Below are positions 1 through 8,155 of a stretch of DNA of 64,000 bases, one piece after another. The translations under genes and the position numbers were made by a program. The notes below the pieces were generated by a model that ran no database searches, was not told where the DNA came from, and worked only from the letters and a program-made list of their open reading frames with translations. The DNA comes from JBGVSA01 sp041807905 (lineage in GTDB: Bacteria > Pseudomonadota > Gammaproteobacteria > Burkholderiales > Rhodocyclaceae). Numbering within the stretch: position 1 is the stretch's first letter; each line of letters begins with the position of its first letter. The DNA lies in assembly GCF_041807905.1 (NCBI RefSeq), contig NZ_JBGVSA010000003.1, forward strand, positions 186,001-250,000, given 5' to 3'.

Positions 1-172
1 CGGGCAGACGGTGAAGATCGTCACTCAGGGCGAAGGATTTTCGGTCGTCAATGAAGGCCGCGCCTTGAACACCGCCGCACGCGGACAGGTGGTGCGTGTC
101 AAGCTGGCGAGCAATCGCGTGCTCAACGGCATCGCGCGTGAGCCCGGCGTGGTGGTCGTGTCAGTGGAATAG
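1..172 (+). CDS. flgA: Flagellar basal body P-ring formation chaperone FlgA (3' end only)
   Basis: The window opens inside a coding frame (codons begin at base 2) that ends at TAG 170-172 and encodes about 56 residues. The peptide has the FlgA/SAF-type C-terminal pattern: GQTVKIVTQGEGFSVVNEG, then an Ala-Leu-N turn, GQVVRVKLASNRVLNGIA and a closing run of valines. FlgA is a periplasmic chaperone for P-ring (FlgI) assembly. The N-terminal part lies outside the window. The identification is supported by flgM and flgN 1.7 kb downstream, its usual partners, although two unrelated genes lie between. Confidence 0.85.
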   Translation, partial: GQTVKIVTQGEGFSVVNEGRALNTAARGQVVRVKLASNRVLNGIAREPGVVVVSVE

Positions 173-242
173 TGGGCGCGCACCACGACTGCGCCCACCA
201 CATTTGCTATCGTGCGAAGCCAGTCATCCGTTCGCCCATGCC

Positions 243-695
243 ATGAAGTCTTCGCCGACGCTGCGCCTGATTGCGCTGTTCGAGGCCGCCAAGGGCGCCA
301 TCGTGCTGGCGGCCGGCTTCGGTCTGCTGACGCTGATCCATGCCGACCTGCAGACCGTGGCGGAAAACCTCGTCCGCCATTCGCATCTCAACCCGGCCAG
401 CCACTACCCGCGCATTTTCATCGACGCTGCCGCGCGTGCATCGAGCGGTAACCTGTGGCTGCTGGCGCTGCTCGCGGCGATGTACTCGGTCATGCGTTTC
501 GTCGAGGCCTACGGCTTATGGTTCGCGCGGCGCTGGGCCGAATGGTTTGCCGTCCTCAGCGCCGGCGCCTTCATTCCGGTGGAAATCTATGAGCTGAGCC
601 GCCACGCAAGCTGGATTCGCGGCAGTGTGCTGGCGGTGAACATCCTCATCGTGATCTACCTGTCGCGCCGGCTCTGGCGCGAGCGCGACGTCTAA
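243..695 (+). CDS. DUF2127 family membrane protein
   Basis: A 150-residue hydrophobic protein with about four membrane segments (roughly residues 8-30, 70-90, 100-120 and 125-145) and the DUF2127 pattern: LRLIALFEAAKGAIVLAAG near the start, and FVEAYGLWFARRWAEWFAV followed by IPVEIYEL in the second half. The family has no established function. I chose ATG 243 because the family alignment begins at MKSSPTLRLIALFE; an in-frame extension to base 96 would run back into flgA. The stop codon lies in the first copy of a 19-bp tandem repeat. The gene sits between flgA and flgM with no functional link to motility, so it is probably an insertion into the flagellar cluster. Confidence 0.8.
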   Translation: MKSSPTLRLIALFEAAKGAIVLAAGFGLLTLIHADLQTVAENLVRHSHLNPASHYPRIFIDAAARASSGNLWLLALLAAMYSVMRFVEAYGLWFARRWAEWFAVLSAGAFIPVEIYELSRHASWIRGSVLAVNILIVIYLSRRLWRERDV

Positions 696-739
696 GCGCC
701 AGCGCGACGTCTAAGCGCCAGCGCGACGTCTAAGCGCCA
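683..739. repeat. Three perfect tandem copies of a 19-bp unit over the DUF2127 stop codon
   Basis: The unit GCGCGACGTCTAAGCGCCA occurs three times at 683-701, 702-720 and 721-739, and a partial copy (GCGCG) follows. The first copy encodes the last codons and the TAA stop of the DUF2127 gene; each later copy repeats a stop. The array ends a few bases before the asparaginase stop on the other strand. It looks like slippage duplication at a gene end. Confidence 0.95.
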
Positions 740-745
740 GCGCGG

Positions 746-1720
746 TCATTCACCCACCAGGCTGCGCTGCATGAGTGCTTCAGTGTCGGCTTGCGAATAA
801 CCCTGGGCGCGCAACACCCACAGCTTGGCGCAGGCCGCCACTGGCGACATCCCGCCGCCACTGACCGCACCGGCGGCCTCCAGCCCGGCCCCGGTCTGGT
901 ATTCGCCCAAGCGGACGACGCCACGCAAAGCCTGCGTCACGACAACGATGGTCACGCCACGCGCATGTGCCTTGCGGAGCGAGGCGAGAAATGCCGGGGC
1001 ACTCGGCGCGTTACCCGCGCCGTAGGCAGCCAGTACCAGCCCTGCAACCGGCTGCGCCAGTACGGCGTCGAGCGTTGCGGGCTCGATACCGGGGTACAGA
1101 TGCAGACAAGCGACGCGCACCGAAGGATCGATCCGCGCCAGCCGTTCGGCGGGATTCGAATCCGCCCAATCGCCCACGGATGACAGACTCCCTCGTGGCG
1201 CATCGAACGCTACATCCGCCGCCGCATCGATCTTGAGCACGCCGACCGCCGGCAAGACCCGCCCACCGAAAGCCACCCGGACGCCCGGCAGGCCGCTGGC
1301 GGCATCGCGCAGGGCGAGTCTGAGGTTGTCGATCGCGTCGGTGCCGGGTGCGGCCAGCGGGCGCTGGGAACCAGTCAGCACGACCGGCGTTGGTATGCCG
1401 GCAAGAAGGAACGACAATGCGGCAGCCGTCCACGCCAGCGTGTCGGTCCCATGCAGGACGACCACGCCGTCGCAGCCCGCGCTGCGTTCCAGCGTGGCAC
1501 GCGCGATGCGCAGCCAGTCGGGTGGCGCCATGTCCGCGCTGTCGAGTGGCGGTTCGAGGCAGCTCAGGGTCCAGGTCAGTTCGCCGCCATCCAGGCGACC
1601 GCCTGCAAAACCGGGCACGCCATCGAGCAGACGGGAGAAGTCCTCCCCTGCCATGGGCTGCAGGGGCTGGCCGGCACTGCCGATGGTGCCGCCGGTGTAG
1701 AGTACGTGGAGTGTGGGCAT
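746..1720 (-). CDS. L-asparaginase family amidohydrolase
   Basis: Encodes 324 residues from ATG 1720, the start that places MPTLHVLYTGGTIG at the N-terminus as in the family; an upstream in-frame ATG at 1747 would add nine residues. Both asparaginase active-site motifs are visible: TGGTIG near residues 9-14 with the nucleophilic Thr, and LHGTDTLAWTAAALSFLLAG with the second Thr-Asp pair. The next segment, VVLTGSQRPLAAPGTDAIDN, is also typical. It should hydrolyse L-asparagine to aspartate and ammonia. No signal peptide is seen, so a cytoplasmic enzyme is likely. It is convergent with the DUF2127 gene and divergent from flgM. Confidence 0.88.
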   Translation of the reverse strand: MPTLHVLYTGGTIGSAGQPLQPMAGEDFSRLLDGVPGFAGGRLDGGELTWTLSCLEPPLDSADMAPPDWLRIARATLERSAGCDGVVVLHGTDTLAWTAAALSFLLAGIPTPVVLTGSQRPLAAPGTDAIDNLRLALRDAASGLPGVRVAFGGRVLPAVGVLKIDAAADVAFDAPRGSLSSVGDWADSNPAERLARIDPSVRVACLHLYPGIEPATLDAVLAQPVAGLVLAAYGAGNAPSAPAFLASLRKAHARGVTIVVVTQALRGVVRLGEYQTGAGLEAAGAVSGGGMSPVAACAKLWVLRAQGYSQADTEALMQRSLVGE

Positions 1721-1782
1721 TCGGTTGTCCGGTCGCGGGACGCGCACACGAGATTGCGAAGCGCGTCAAGTCGGAAGAATTC

Positions 1783-1809
1783 TAAAGTTTTGTATCGGTC
1801 GGCCGTTAC
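1783..1809 (+). promoter_or_regulatory. Sigma-28 (FliA) promoter for flgM-flgN
   Basis: TAAAGTTT (1783-1790), 11 bases, then GCCGTTAC (1802-1809). This is a full match to the FliA -35 TAAAGTTT and close to the -10 GCCGATAA at the exact family spacing. It lies 74 bases upstream of the flgM start, so FlgM, the anti-sigma-28 factor, would be made from a promoter controlled by its own target. Confidence 0.88.
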
Positions 1810-1882
1810 AGGAGCTGTGCAGCCGGGAATGGCTGACCATATCGGGCGGGCTTACGCCCGAACATACAAGAAGGGAATCGAC

Positions 1883-2200
1883 GTGAAAATCGATAACTCC
1901 GTCAAGACGACGGGAACCACCAGCAGCGAGAGCAGCGGCAAGGCGCGCGCAGGGCGCGAAGCCGCGGCGCCGGCGCCTGCCGCGAGCGCCGGCACGACCG
2001 TGCAGTTGTCGTCGCTGTCCGGCAATCTTGCCAAGATCGAAGCGACCATCGGCCAGACGCCCGAGGTGGACAGCGCGCGCGTCAGCGAAATCAAGCAAGC
2101 CATTTCGGAAGGCCGTTTCTCGGTCGACTCCGAAAAGGTCGCCGACGGCCTGATCGAAAGCGTGCGCCAGATGCTGGCGGCACAGCCCCGTTCGGCCTGA
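1883..2200 (+). CDS. flgM: Anti-sigma-28 factor FlgM
   Basis: A 105-residue protein starting at GTG 1883, preceded by AAGAAGGGAA at 1868-1877 as a ribosome-binding site. The N-terminal half is low-complexity (Ser/Thr/Ala), as expected of the disordered part. The C-terminal half carries the FlgM core: VDSARVSEIKQAISEGRFSV followed by the helix DSEKVADGLIESV. FlgM binds FliA in the cytoplasm and is exported through the finished hook-basal body, releasing late flagellar transcription. It overlaps flgN by one base (TGATG), which suggests translational coupling. Confidence 0.93.
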   Translation: MKIDNSVKTTGTTSSESSGKARAGREAAAPAPAASAGTTVQLSSLSGNLAKIEATIGQTPEVDSARVSEIKQAISEGRFSVDSEKVADGLIESVRQMLAAQPRSA

Positions 2201-2673
2201 TGAGCGCAGACCTGGCGATGCTGCGCGCACGACTCGGTTCGCTGGTGGCAGCCGAGACGGCGCAGATGCGCGATTTTCTCACGGTGCTCGAACAGGAGCG
2301 TGACGTGCTCGGCCAGCCCGATGTCGAGCCGCTGTTCGCGCTGGCCGAGCGCAAGACGCAGATCGCACGCCAGTTGCAGCAGTTTTCCGCTGCCCGCGCC
2401 GCCTTGCTGGCGCAGGCAGGCCTGCCGAACAACCGGCAAGGCATCGAAACCTTGCTCGGCGAGTCGTCACACGCCGCCTGGGACGATTTCGTCACCGTGG
2501 CCGAAACGGCCCAGACGCTGAATGCCGACAACGGGATCCGCATCACCGAGCGGCTCAAGAGCAACCACCAGGCCCTGGCGATCCTGATGTCGGCGTCGGA
2601 CCAGCCGACGGTCTATGGCCCGGACGGGCATGCCCGCACCCGGCCCGGCTCCCGCCACTTTGGGAGCTTCTAG
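2200..2673 (+). CDS. flgN: Flagellar export chaperone FlgN
   Basis: 157 residues, starting at the ATG that shares one base with the flgM stop. The protein is mostly helical and rich in Ala/Leu/Gln/Glu, with the FlgN pattern: an N-terminal LVAAETAQMRDFLTVLEQER, a middle LFALAERKTQIARQLQQF, and a C-terminal NGIRITERLKSNHQALAIL, where the Asn-x-x-I-x-x-x-L-x-x-N-x-x-A signature of FlgN is clear. FlgN escorts the hook-filament junction proteins FlgK and FlgL to the export gate. It is co-transcribed with flgM from the sigma-28 promoter. Confidence 0.92.
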   Translation: MSADLAMLRARLGSLVAAETAQMRDFLTVLEQERDVLGQPDVEPLFALAERKTQIARQLQQFSAARAALLAQAGLPNNRQGIETLLGESSHAAWDDFVTVAETAQTLNADNGIRITERLKSNHQALAILMSASDQPTVYGPDGHARTRPGSRHFGSF

Positions 2674-2677
2674 CGCA

Positions 2678-2692
2678 GTTCGTCGGACGAAC
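2678..2692. promoter_or_regulatory. Perfect 15-bp palindrome, possible operator
   Basis: GTTCGTC-G-GACGAAC is a perfect inverted repeat just after flgN. A weak -10-like TACACT lies at 2717-2722, upstream of the PP0621-like gene at 2752. No T-run follows, so it is not a terminator. A regulator site is a guess. Confidence 0.35.
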
Positions 2693-2751
2693 GTGACGCT
2701 GGTGCGACCACCGCGCTACACTTCTGCCGCTTCGGACACCCGAATTTCGGC

Positions 2752-3006
2752 ATGCAAAAGATCCTTCTGTTCCTGCTCCTGCTGGCCGCCATCTATTACT
2801 GGCGCAAGCTGCTGGTGAGCGACAAAAAGAAAACCCGACCGACCGAGTCGTCCTCGCCCACGCAGCAACCTGCCTCACGCATCGAAACCATGCTGCCCTG
2901 CGCCCATTGCGGTGTGCTGGTGCCGCAGAGCGAAGGCACGACCGTGGCATCGCACTTCTATTGTTCGCAGGAACACGCACGCCTGGGTCCGGCCTCGCAC
3001 TCATGA
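2752..3006 (+). CDS. PP0621-like small membrane-anchored protein with a Cys/His zinc-type knuckle
   Basis: 84 residues. An N-terminal hydrophobic segment (about residues 3-18) is followed by a charged, Ser/Pro-rich linker and a compact C-terminal motif C-x2-C (LPCAHCGVLVP) plus HFYCSQEH, which resembles a small zinc-binding fold. Proteins of this kind (PP0621 family) occur just upstream of PilS in many beta- and gammaproteobacteria; their function is not known. The stop overlaps the pilS start by four bases (ATGA-type), so the three genes 2752-5932 form one operon. Confidence 0.75.
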   Translation: MQKILLFLLLLAAIYYWRKLLVSDKKKTRPTESSSPTQQPASRIETMLPCAHCGVLVPQSEGTTVASHFYCSQEHARLGPASHS

Positions 3007-4541
3007 TCCCGGCCGACGCGCTGCCGCAGGAGTCGTCGCGGTCGGTTTCGATCCGCTACTTCAACCTCTACCGCGTCGTCCTCGCCAGCGCGTTCGCCAT
3101 CTTCGGCAGCATCTTCGCCCTCGGCGAGATCTCGCCGCACGTCTTCTTCGCATTGGTCGCCGTCTACTGGCTGCTGGCGGTGGCGTTCATCGCGCTGCCG
3201 GCCGAGCGCCAGGCCAGCAATGTGATGCTCGCGCTGCAGGTGGCCGCCGACATCTTCGTGCTGACGCTGCTGATGTTCCTGTCGGGCGGCGCGCGCACGG
3301 GCATTCCGTATCTGATGATGGTCACCGTGGCCGCGGCCGGACTCGTCAGCGAGGGCCGCATGGTGCTGGGCTTTGCCGCACTGGCGACGATCGCGGTGCT
3401 GTTCGAGCAGTTGGTGCGCGTGCTGATCGGTCTGGGACAAATCACCGACTTCACCCGCGTGGGCATGAGTTGCGTGGGTTTTTTCGCCGTCGCCCTGCTC
3501 TCGCGCATGCTGGCCCGCCGCGCCCTGGCCAATGAAGAGCTCGCGCTGCGCCGTGGATTGGATCTCGAACGGCAGATGCGCGTGAATGCCCGCATCATCG
3601 AAGACATGCAGGACGGGGTGGTGGTGATCGACGGCGAAGGTGCGATCCGCCAACGCAATCCGAGCGCAATCGACCTGCTCGGCCGCGACATGCGTCCTGG
3701 CTCGCTGCTGGTGGATTTTTCGCCGATTCTGGCCGACCTGGCCGCACGCCACGACCAGGGCCTGGAGCGCGCCACGTTCCGTTCGCCCGCCAGTTGCCGC
3801 ACGCTGCGCCTGCGCGTGGCAGAAGCCGGCGGCGACCGCGTGCTATACCTCGAAGACCTCGATCGCATCCAGGCACAGGCACAGCAGATCAAGCTGGCGG
3901 CGCTGGGGCGGCTGACCGCGAACATCGCGCATGAGATCCGCAACCCGCTGTCGTCCATCACGCACGCGTCGGATCTGCTGGCGGAAGAGAAACGGGGTGA
4001 CCTGCAACTGCGACTGCTGCGGATCGTGCAGGACAACGCGGCGCGCATCGAGCGCATGGTCAAGGACGTCCTGGAACTGGGCCGGCGCGATCACATCACG
4101 ACCGAGTCGCTGGAGCTGGCTGTCTTCCTGCGCACGTTCGTCGATGAGCTGGAACTGCACACGCCGCAAGCCAGTGCGTGTGTGCGACTGGAGTGCGAGC
4201 CGGCCCTGCGCGTGAGCTTCGATCGCGTGCACCTGCACCAGATCCTGACCAATCTGGTCAGCAACGCGCTGCGGCACTGCCGCGGCAACGCCGATTCGGT
4301 GCGGCTCGAAGCCTTCGCCGCCGACGGCGCCATCGCGATCCAGGTGCAGGACGACGGCCCGGGCGTGCCTGCGGCCGACCGCAACAAGGTCTTTGAACCA
4401 TTTTTCACCTCCGACCCCAAGGGGACGGGGCTCGGCCTGTATATCGCCCGCGAACTGGCCGAGGCCAATGACGCGCATCTGCGCCTGATGGACAGCACCA
4501 TCGGCGCGCTCTTCCGGATCACCGCCAGGAGTGCCGCATGA
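3003..4541 (+). CDS. pilS: Sensor histidine kinase PilS
   Basis: 512 residues from ATG 3003. About six membrane helices fill residues 15-180, followed by a PAS-like domain beginning MQDGVVVIDGEG near residue 202. A HisKA domain has the H-box ANIAHEIRNPLSS (phosphoacceptor His310), and the ATPase domain has the N-box LHQILTNLVSNALRH, G1 DDGPGVP and F/G2 FEPFFTSDPKGTGLGLYIA. This is the PilS layout, in which a membrane-embedded sensor controls PilR and hence pilin transcription. It overlaps pilR by four bases. No pilin gene is in the window. Confidence 0.88.
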   Translation: MIPADALPQESSRSVSIRYFNLYRVVLASAFAIFGSIFALGEISPHVFFALVAVYWLLAVAFIALPAERQASNVMLALQVAADIFVLTLLMFLSGGARTGIPYLMMVTVAAAGLVSEGRMVLGFAALATIAVLFEQLVRVLIGLGQITDFTRVGMSCVGFFAVALLSRMLARRALANEELALRRGLDLERQMRVNARIIEDMQDGVVVIDGEGAIRQRNPSAIDLLGRDMRPGSLLVDFSPILADLAARHDQGLERATFRSPASCRTLRLRVAEAGGDRVLYLEDLDRIQAQAQQIKLAALGRLTANIAHEIRNPLSSITHASDLLAEEKRGDLQLRLLRIVQDNAARIERMVKDVLELGRRDHITTESLELAVFLRTFVDELELHTPQASACVRLECEPALRVSFDRVHLHQILTNLVSNALRHCRGNADSVRLEAFAADGAIAIQVQDDGPGVPAADRNKVFEPFFTSDPKGTGLGLYIARELAEANDAHLRLMDSTIGALFRITARSAA

Positions 4542-5932
4542 CGACACAACCCGACACCGACCGCCGCACCCGCAGCCGCGGGGCAGACATCCTGGTCATC
4601 GATGATGAGGATGACATCCGCGAGTTGATCGAACTTTCGCTCTCGCGCATGGGCCTGGGGGCCGACACGGCGGGGTCGGTCGGCGAAGCGATGGAGTTGC
4701 TGTCGCAGAAAAGCTACCGGCTGTGCTTGACCGACATGCGCCTGCCGGATGGCGACGGCCTGCAGGTAGTGCGCCACATTGCCACGCACGGCATGGACTT
4801 GCCGGTGGCCGTCATCACTGCGCACGGCAGCACCGACAACGCGGTGGCCGCGCTCAAGGCCGGCGCGTTCGACTATCTGTCCAAGCCCGTATCGCTGGAA
4901 CAGTTGCGAGCGTTGGTCAAATCGGCGCTGGACGTTCCCCTCGCGGAAACCGAGGCGCCGCCCGACACGCAACAGATGATCGGCGAGTCGGCCGCCATGC
5001 AGCAGGTGCGCAGCATGGTCGAACGGCTCGCGCGCAGCCAGGCCCCTGTGTATGTGTCGGGTGAGTCCGGCAGCGGCAAGGAACGCGCGGCTCGCATGAT
5101 CCACGTGCTCGGGCCTCGTTCTGACAAGCCTTTCGTGGCGGTCAACTGCGGTGCGATTCCCGAAAACCTCATGGAGTCGGAGTTCTTCGGCTATCGCAAA
5201 GGGGCTTTCACCGGCGCCGAATCGGATCGCGACGGTTTCTTCCAGGCCGCCAACGGCGGCACGCTGTTTCTCGACGAGGTCGCCGACCTGCCGCTGGCCA
5301 TGCAGGTGAAGTTGCTGCGGGTCATCCAGGAGCGCCGCGTCCGGCGCATCGGCGAGACACAGGAGCAACCCGTCGACGTGCGCATCATCAGCGCCACGCA
5401 CCAGAACCTGCGCGAGCGCGTTGAACAGAACCGCTTCCGGCAGGATCTGTTCTATCGCCTCAATGTGATCGAGCTTCCCATGCCGTCATTGCGCGAGCGA
5501 CGTGAAGACGTGCCGCTGCTGGCGCACTCGATCCTGCAGCGCCTGGCCCGCGATGCCGGGCTCGAGGCGCCGGTGCTGACGCCTTCAGCGCTGCGTGCGC
5601 TGGAGCACTACGGCTTTCCTGGCAATGTGCGCGAGCTGGAGAACATTCTCGAACGTGCGCTGGCGCTGGCAACGGGGCCGCGCATCGATGCGGACGATCT
5701 GCGCCTGGACCCGCCGCACGAGGAGAGCGTGGGCACCGAGGCCCCCGCACCGGGCGGTGCATTGCAGGACTACCTGGATCGCGTGGAACGCCAGGCGATC
5801 GTCGATGCGCTGGGCCGCACGGAAGGCAACCGGACGGCAGCCGCGCGGCAGCTCGGCGTGACGTTCCGCTCGTTGCGCTACCGCATGGAGCGCCTGGGGC
5901 TCAAGGGCGACAAGGACGAGCGCGAACAGTGA
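4538..5932 (+). CDS. pilR: Sigma-54-dependent response regulator PilR
   Basis: 464 residues with the NtrC-class order. The receiver domain has phosphoacceptor Asp66 in LTDMRLPDGDG. The AAA+ domain has Walker A SGESGSGKE (residues 174-182), the sigma-54 contact loop GAFTGA (222-227) and Walker B TLFLDEVADLP. A Fis-type helix-turn-helix at the C-terminus reads EGNRTAAARQLGVTFRSLRY. It activates RpoN-dependent promoters, classically pilA. The ATGA overlap with pilS indicates translational coupling of the pair. Confidence 0.92.
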   Translation: MTTQPDTDRRTRSRGADILVIDDEDDIRELIELSLSRMGLGADTAGSVGEAMELLSQKSYRLCLTDMRLPDGDGLQVVRHIATHGMDLPVAVITAHGSTDNAVAALKAGAFDYLSKPVSLEQLRALVKSALDVPLAETEAPPDTQQMIGESAAMQQVRSMVERLARSQAPVYVSGESGSGKERAARMIHVLGPRSDKPFVAVNCGAIPENLMESEFFGYRKGAFTGAESDRDGFFQAANGGTLFLDEVADLPLAMQVKLLRVIQERRVRRIGETQEQPVDVRIISATHQNLRERVEQNRFRQDLFYRLNVIELPMPSLRERREDVPLLAHSILQRLARDAGLEAPVLTPSALRALEHYGFPGNVRELENILERALALATGPRIDADDLRLDPPHEESVGTEAPAPGGALQDYLDRVERQAIVDALGRTEGNRTAAARQLGVTFRSLRYRMERLGLKGDKDEREQ

Positions 5933-5940
5933 TCACCCGG

Positions 5941-6210
5941 TCAGGAGTGCGTTGAACGGTCGGCTGCGGATTCGGCTTCGAGGGCTTCGTCATCCAGCGC
6001 ATCCATGCGATGCGCGTAGCCCCACACGATGATGAGATAGATGATCAGCACGCCCTGCGCGCTCATGTAGAAGCCAAGTGGAAAGCCCAGGAAGGTCCAC
6101 GCGTTCAGGCTGCGCGCAAAGAAGCTGACGGTAAACGTCGCGGCAAACCAAAGCACCAGCAGGGTGATGGTGAGGCGCCGCGTGCGCATCCAGTACAAGG
6201 TCGTGTGCAT
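5941..6210 (-). CDS. DUF4212 protein, small subunit of a sodium:solute symporter (orphan)
   Basis: 89 residues from ATG 6210 (MHTTLYWMRTRRLTITLL...). Two membrane helices are separated by a short loop containing FFARSLNAWTFLGFPLGFYM, followed by a second helix with YLIIVWGYAHRMD, the DUF4212 pattern. In other genomes this small subunit is encoded directly before its large sodium:solute symporter partner. Here the gene ends 8 bases from the pilR stop and no large subunit lies nearby. An upstream ATG at 6267 is possible but would add a Pro/Cys-rich leader unlike the family. No clear ribosome-binding site is seen. Confidence 0.8.
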   Translation of the reverse strand: MHTTLYWMRTRRLTITLLVLWFAATFTVSFFARSLNAWTFLGFPLGFYMSAQGVLIIYLIIVWGYAHRMDALDDEALEAESAADRSTHS

Positions 6211-6332
6211 GCCGGCATGGTAGGTGGGCGGGCATGGCCGGCAAGGCAGGCTTTCCCTCATGGGCACTGCAACATGGCAGTCATGGGCGCTCGCTACAGT
6301 CGGCGGAATTCATCTCCTCCCGGGCGCCTTCC

Positions 6333-7544
6333 ATGCACGTGCTGATGATCTCGGACGTCTTTTTTCCGCGCATCAACGGCGTTTCGACCTCCATCGAAAC
6401 CTTCAGGGCCGAACTCCACGCACAGGGCGTCAGGACCTCCCTGCTCGCTCCGGCCTACCCCGCCGAGGACGATCACGACGACGTCATTCGCATCGAATCG
6501 CGCTACCTGCCGATGGACCCCGAGGATCGCATGATGAAGCGCGGCGCGATCCGGCAATGGCTCGCCGCGCATCGCAAGGGGACGGAGCGCTTCGACCTGG
6601 TCCACATCCAGACGCCGTTCGTGGCGCACTACGCCGGACTGGAAATCGCGCGGACGCTGGGCGTGCCCGCCGTGGCGACTTACCACACCTATTTCGAAGA
6701 ATACCTGCACCACTACGTGCCTTTCCTGCCGGAAGGCTGGATGCGCGGCGCGGCGCGACGTTTTTCGCGTTCGCAATGCAATGCGCTGGATGCCGTCATC
6801 GTTCCTTCGCGCGCTATGGCGGACACGTTGGCTGCGTATGGCGTGGAACGGCCCGTGCACATCCTCCCCACGGGGTTGCCCAACGATCGCTTCGGCGGTG
6901 GCGACGGCGACGATTTCCGCACGCGTTATCGCATCGAACCCAATCGTCCGCTGCTGCTTTTTGTCGGGCGCGTGGCCCACGAGAAAAACATCGCCTTCCT
7001 GATCGAAGTGATGGGGAAGTTGCGCGCGTCGCATCCCGAGGCACTGCTGCTGGTCACGGGCGAAGGGCCCGCGCTGGGCGCGTTGCGCGAACAGGTCACA
7101 AGCGCGGGCCTGACCGCCCAGGTGCGCTTTCTAGGCTACCTGGACCGACGCCACGAATTGGCCGATTGTTACCGGGCGGCCGACGTTTTCGTGTTCGCAT
7201 CGCGCACCGAGACGCAGGGTCTCGTGCTGCTGGAAGCCATGGCGCAGGGCAAGCCGGTGGTGGCGCTGTCCGTCATGGGCACGCGCGACATTCTGGAAGG
7301 TGCGCCGGGCGCGATGGTCGCGCCGGACGACGTACGAGGCTTTGCCGAATGCGTGCGCGGACTGCTCGAGTCACCCGTCCTCCGACAGGAAATGGGCGAG
7401 CAGGCTCGACAGTATGCGCACCGCTGGCGCGCCGACGAGATGGCGCGTCGCATGGCGCAGCTCTATGAATCGATGGTGACGCCGCTTGCCCGGAGCGACG
7501 CCACGAGCAGCGACGAACACGCACATGTGCTGAGGGCGGGCTAG
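6333..7544 (+). CDS. Glycosyltransferase family 4 protein
   Basis: 403 residues from ATG 6333. The N-terminal lobe starts MHVLMISDVFFPRINGVSTS, the usual GT4 acceptor loop. The C-terminal lobe carries LLLFVGRVAHEKN and the E-x7-E signature region around ASRTETQGLVLLEAMAQGKPVV, which binds the sugar nucleotide. The architecture matches GT4 enzymes of the mannosyl- and diacylglycerol-glycosyltransferase type; the donor and acceptor cannot be told. The frame is open upstream, but homology begins at this Met. It is a single gene between the DUF4212 gene and sspB. Confidence 0.85.
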   Translation: MHVLMISDVFFPRINGVSTSIETFRAELHAQGVRTSLLAPAYPAEDDHDDVIRIESRYLPMDPEDRMMKRGAIRQWLAAHRKGTERFDLVHIQTPFVAHYAGLEIARTLGVPAVATYHTYFEEYLHHYVPFLPEGWMRGAARRFSRSQCNALDAVIVPSRAMADTLAAYGVERPVHILPTGLPNDRFGGGDGDDFRTRYRIEPNRPLLLFVGRVAHEKNIAFLIEVMGKLRASHPEALLLVTGEGPALGALREQVTSAGLTAQVRFLGYLDRRHELADCYRAADVFVFASRTETQGLVLLEAMAQGKPVVALSVMGTRDILEGAPGAMVAPDDVRGFAECVRGLLESPVLRQEMGEQARQYAHRWRADEMARRMAQLYESMVTPLARSDATSSDEHAHVLRAG

Positions 7545-7593
7545 TCAGGCCCGCTCGAAGGATGGACGTCGCTGGAACGCCCTTACGGCGTGC

Positions 7594-8052
7594 TTACTTG
7601 ATGACGCGCAGATGGCCGCCACGACCGCCCGGGGGCGTCGGCTTGTCGCCGGACGGGTCCGGTTCGTCGTCGTGTTTCGTCGCGGACGCCGGAGCGGCCG
7701 CAGGCTGGGTGCCCGCCATTTCGATGCCCGGGCCGACATGGTCGCCCGGCTCGAACGCCATGCCTTGCCCGTTTTCGCGCGCGTAGATGGCGATGATGTT
7801 ACCCATCGGCACATACAGCGAATGCGCGACGCCGCCGAAACGCGCCTGGCAGGTCACGTCCTCGTTGGTGATGGACAGTTGGTGCGTGGCGAAAGGCGCG
7901 ATGTTGAGCACGATCTGACCATCGCGGACGAAAGCCGCGGGCACGCGCGTCGAGGCATCCACGGCCACCACGATGTGGGGCGTGAATCCGTTGTCGACGC
8001 ACCAGTCGAAGAGCGCACGTACAAGATAGGGCTTGGTGGACGTCTGGCTCAT
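7594..8052 (-). CDS. sspB: ClpXP protease specificity-enhancing factor SspB
   Basis: 152 residues. The folded N-terminal domain begins TKPYLVRALFDWCVDNGFTPH and contains PFATHQLSITNEDVTCQARFGG, typical of SspB. A flexible Pro/Gly/Asp-rich linker then leads to the C-terminal LRVIK, the short tail that docks on the ClpX zinc domain. SspB tethers ssrA-tagged and other substrates to ClpXP. It follows sspA on the same strand with about 100 bases between. Confidence 0.93.
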   Translation of the reverse strand: MSQTSTKPYLVRALFDWCVDNGFTPHIVVAVDASTRVPAAFVRDGQIVLNIAPFATHQLSITNEDVTCQARFGGVAHSLYVPMGNIIAIYARENGQGMAFEPGDHVGPGIEMAGTQPAAAPASATKHDDEPDPSGDKPTPPGGRGGHLRVIK

Positions 8053-8155
8053 GGTCGGATCGGCGGGGAAAGTCTGGACATTGTGTCACGCCGCGCACAC
8101 CGGGAACATGCCCGGCGTGTCGCGACACCGCCACCCGGAGGCGGCGGCTGCAATG

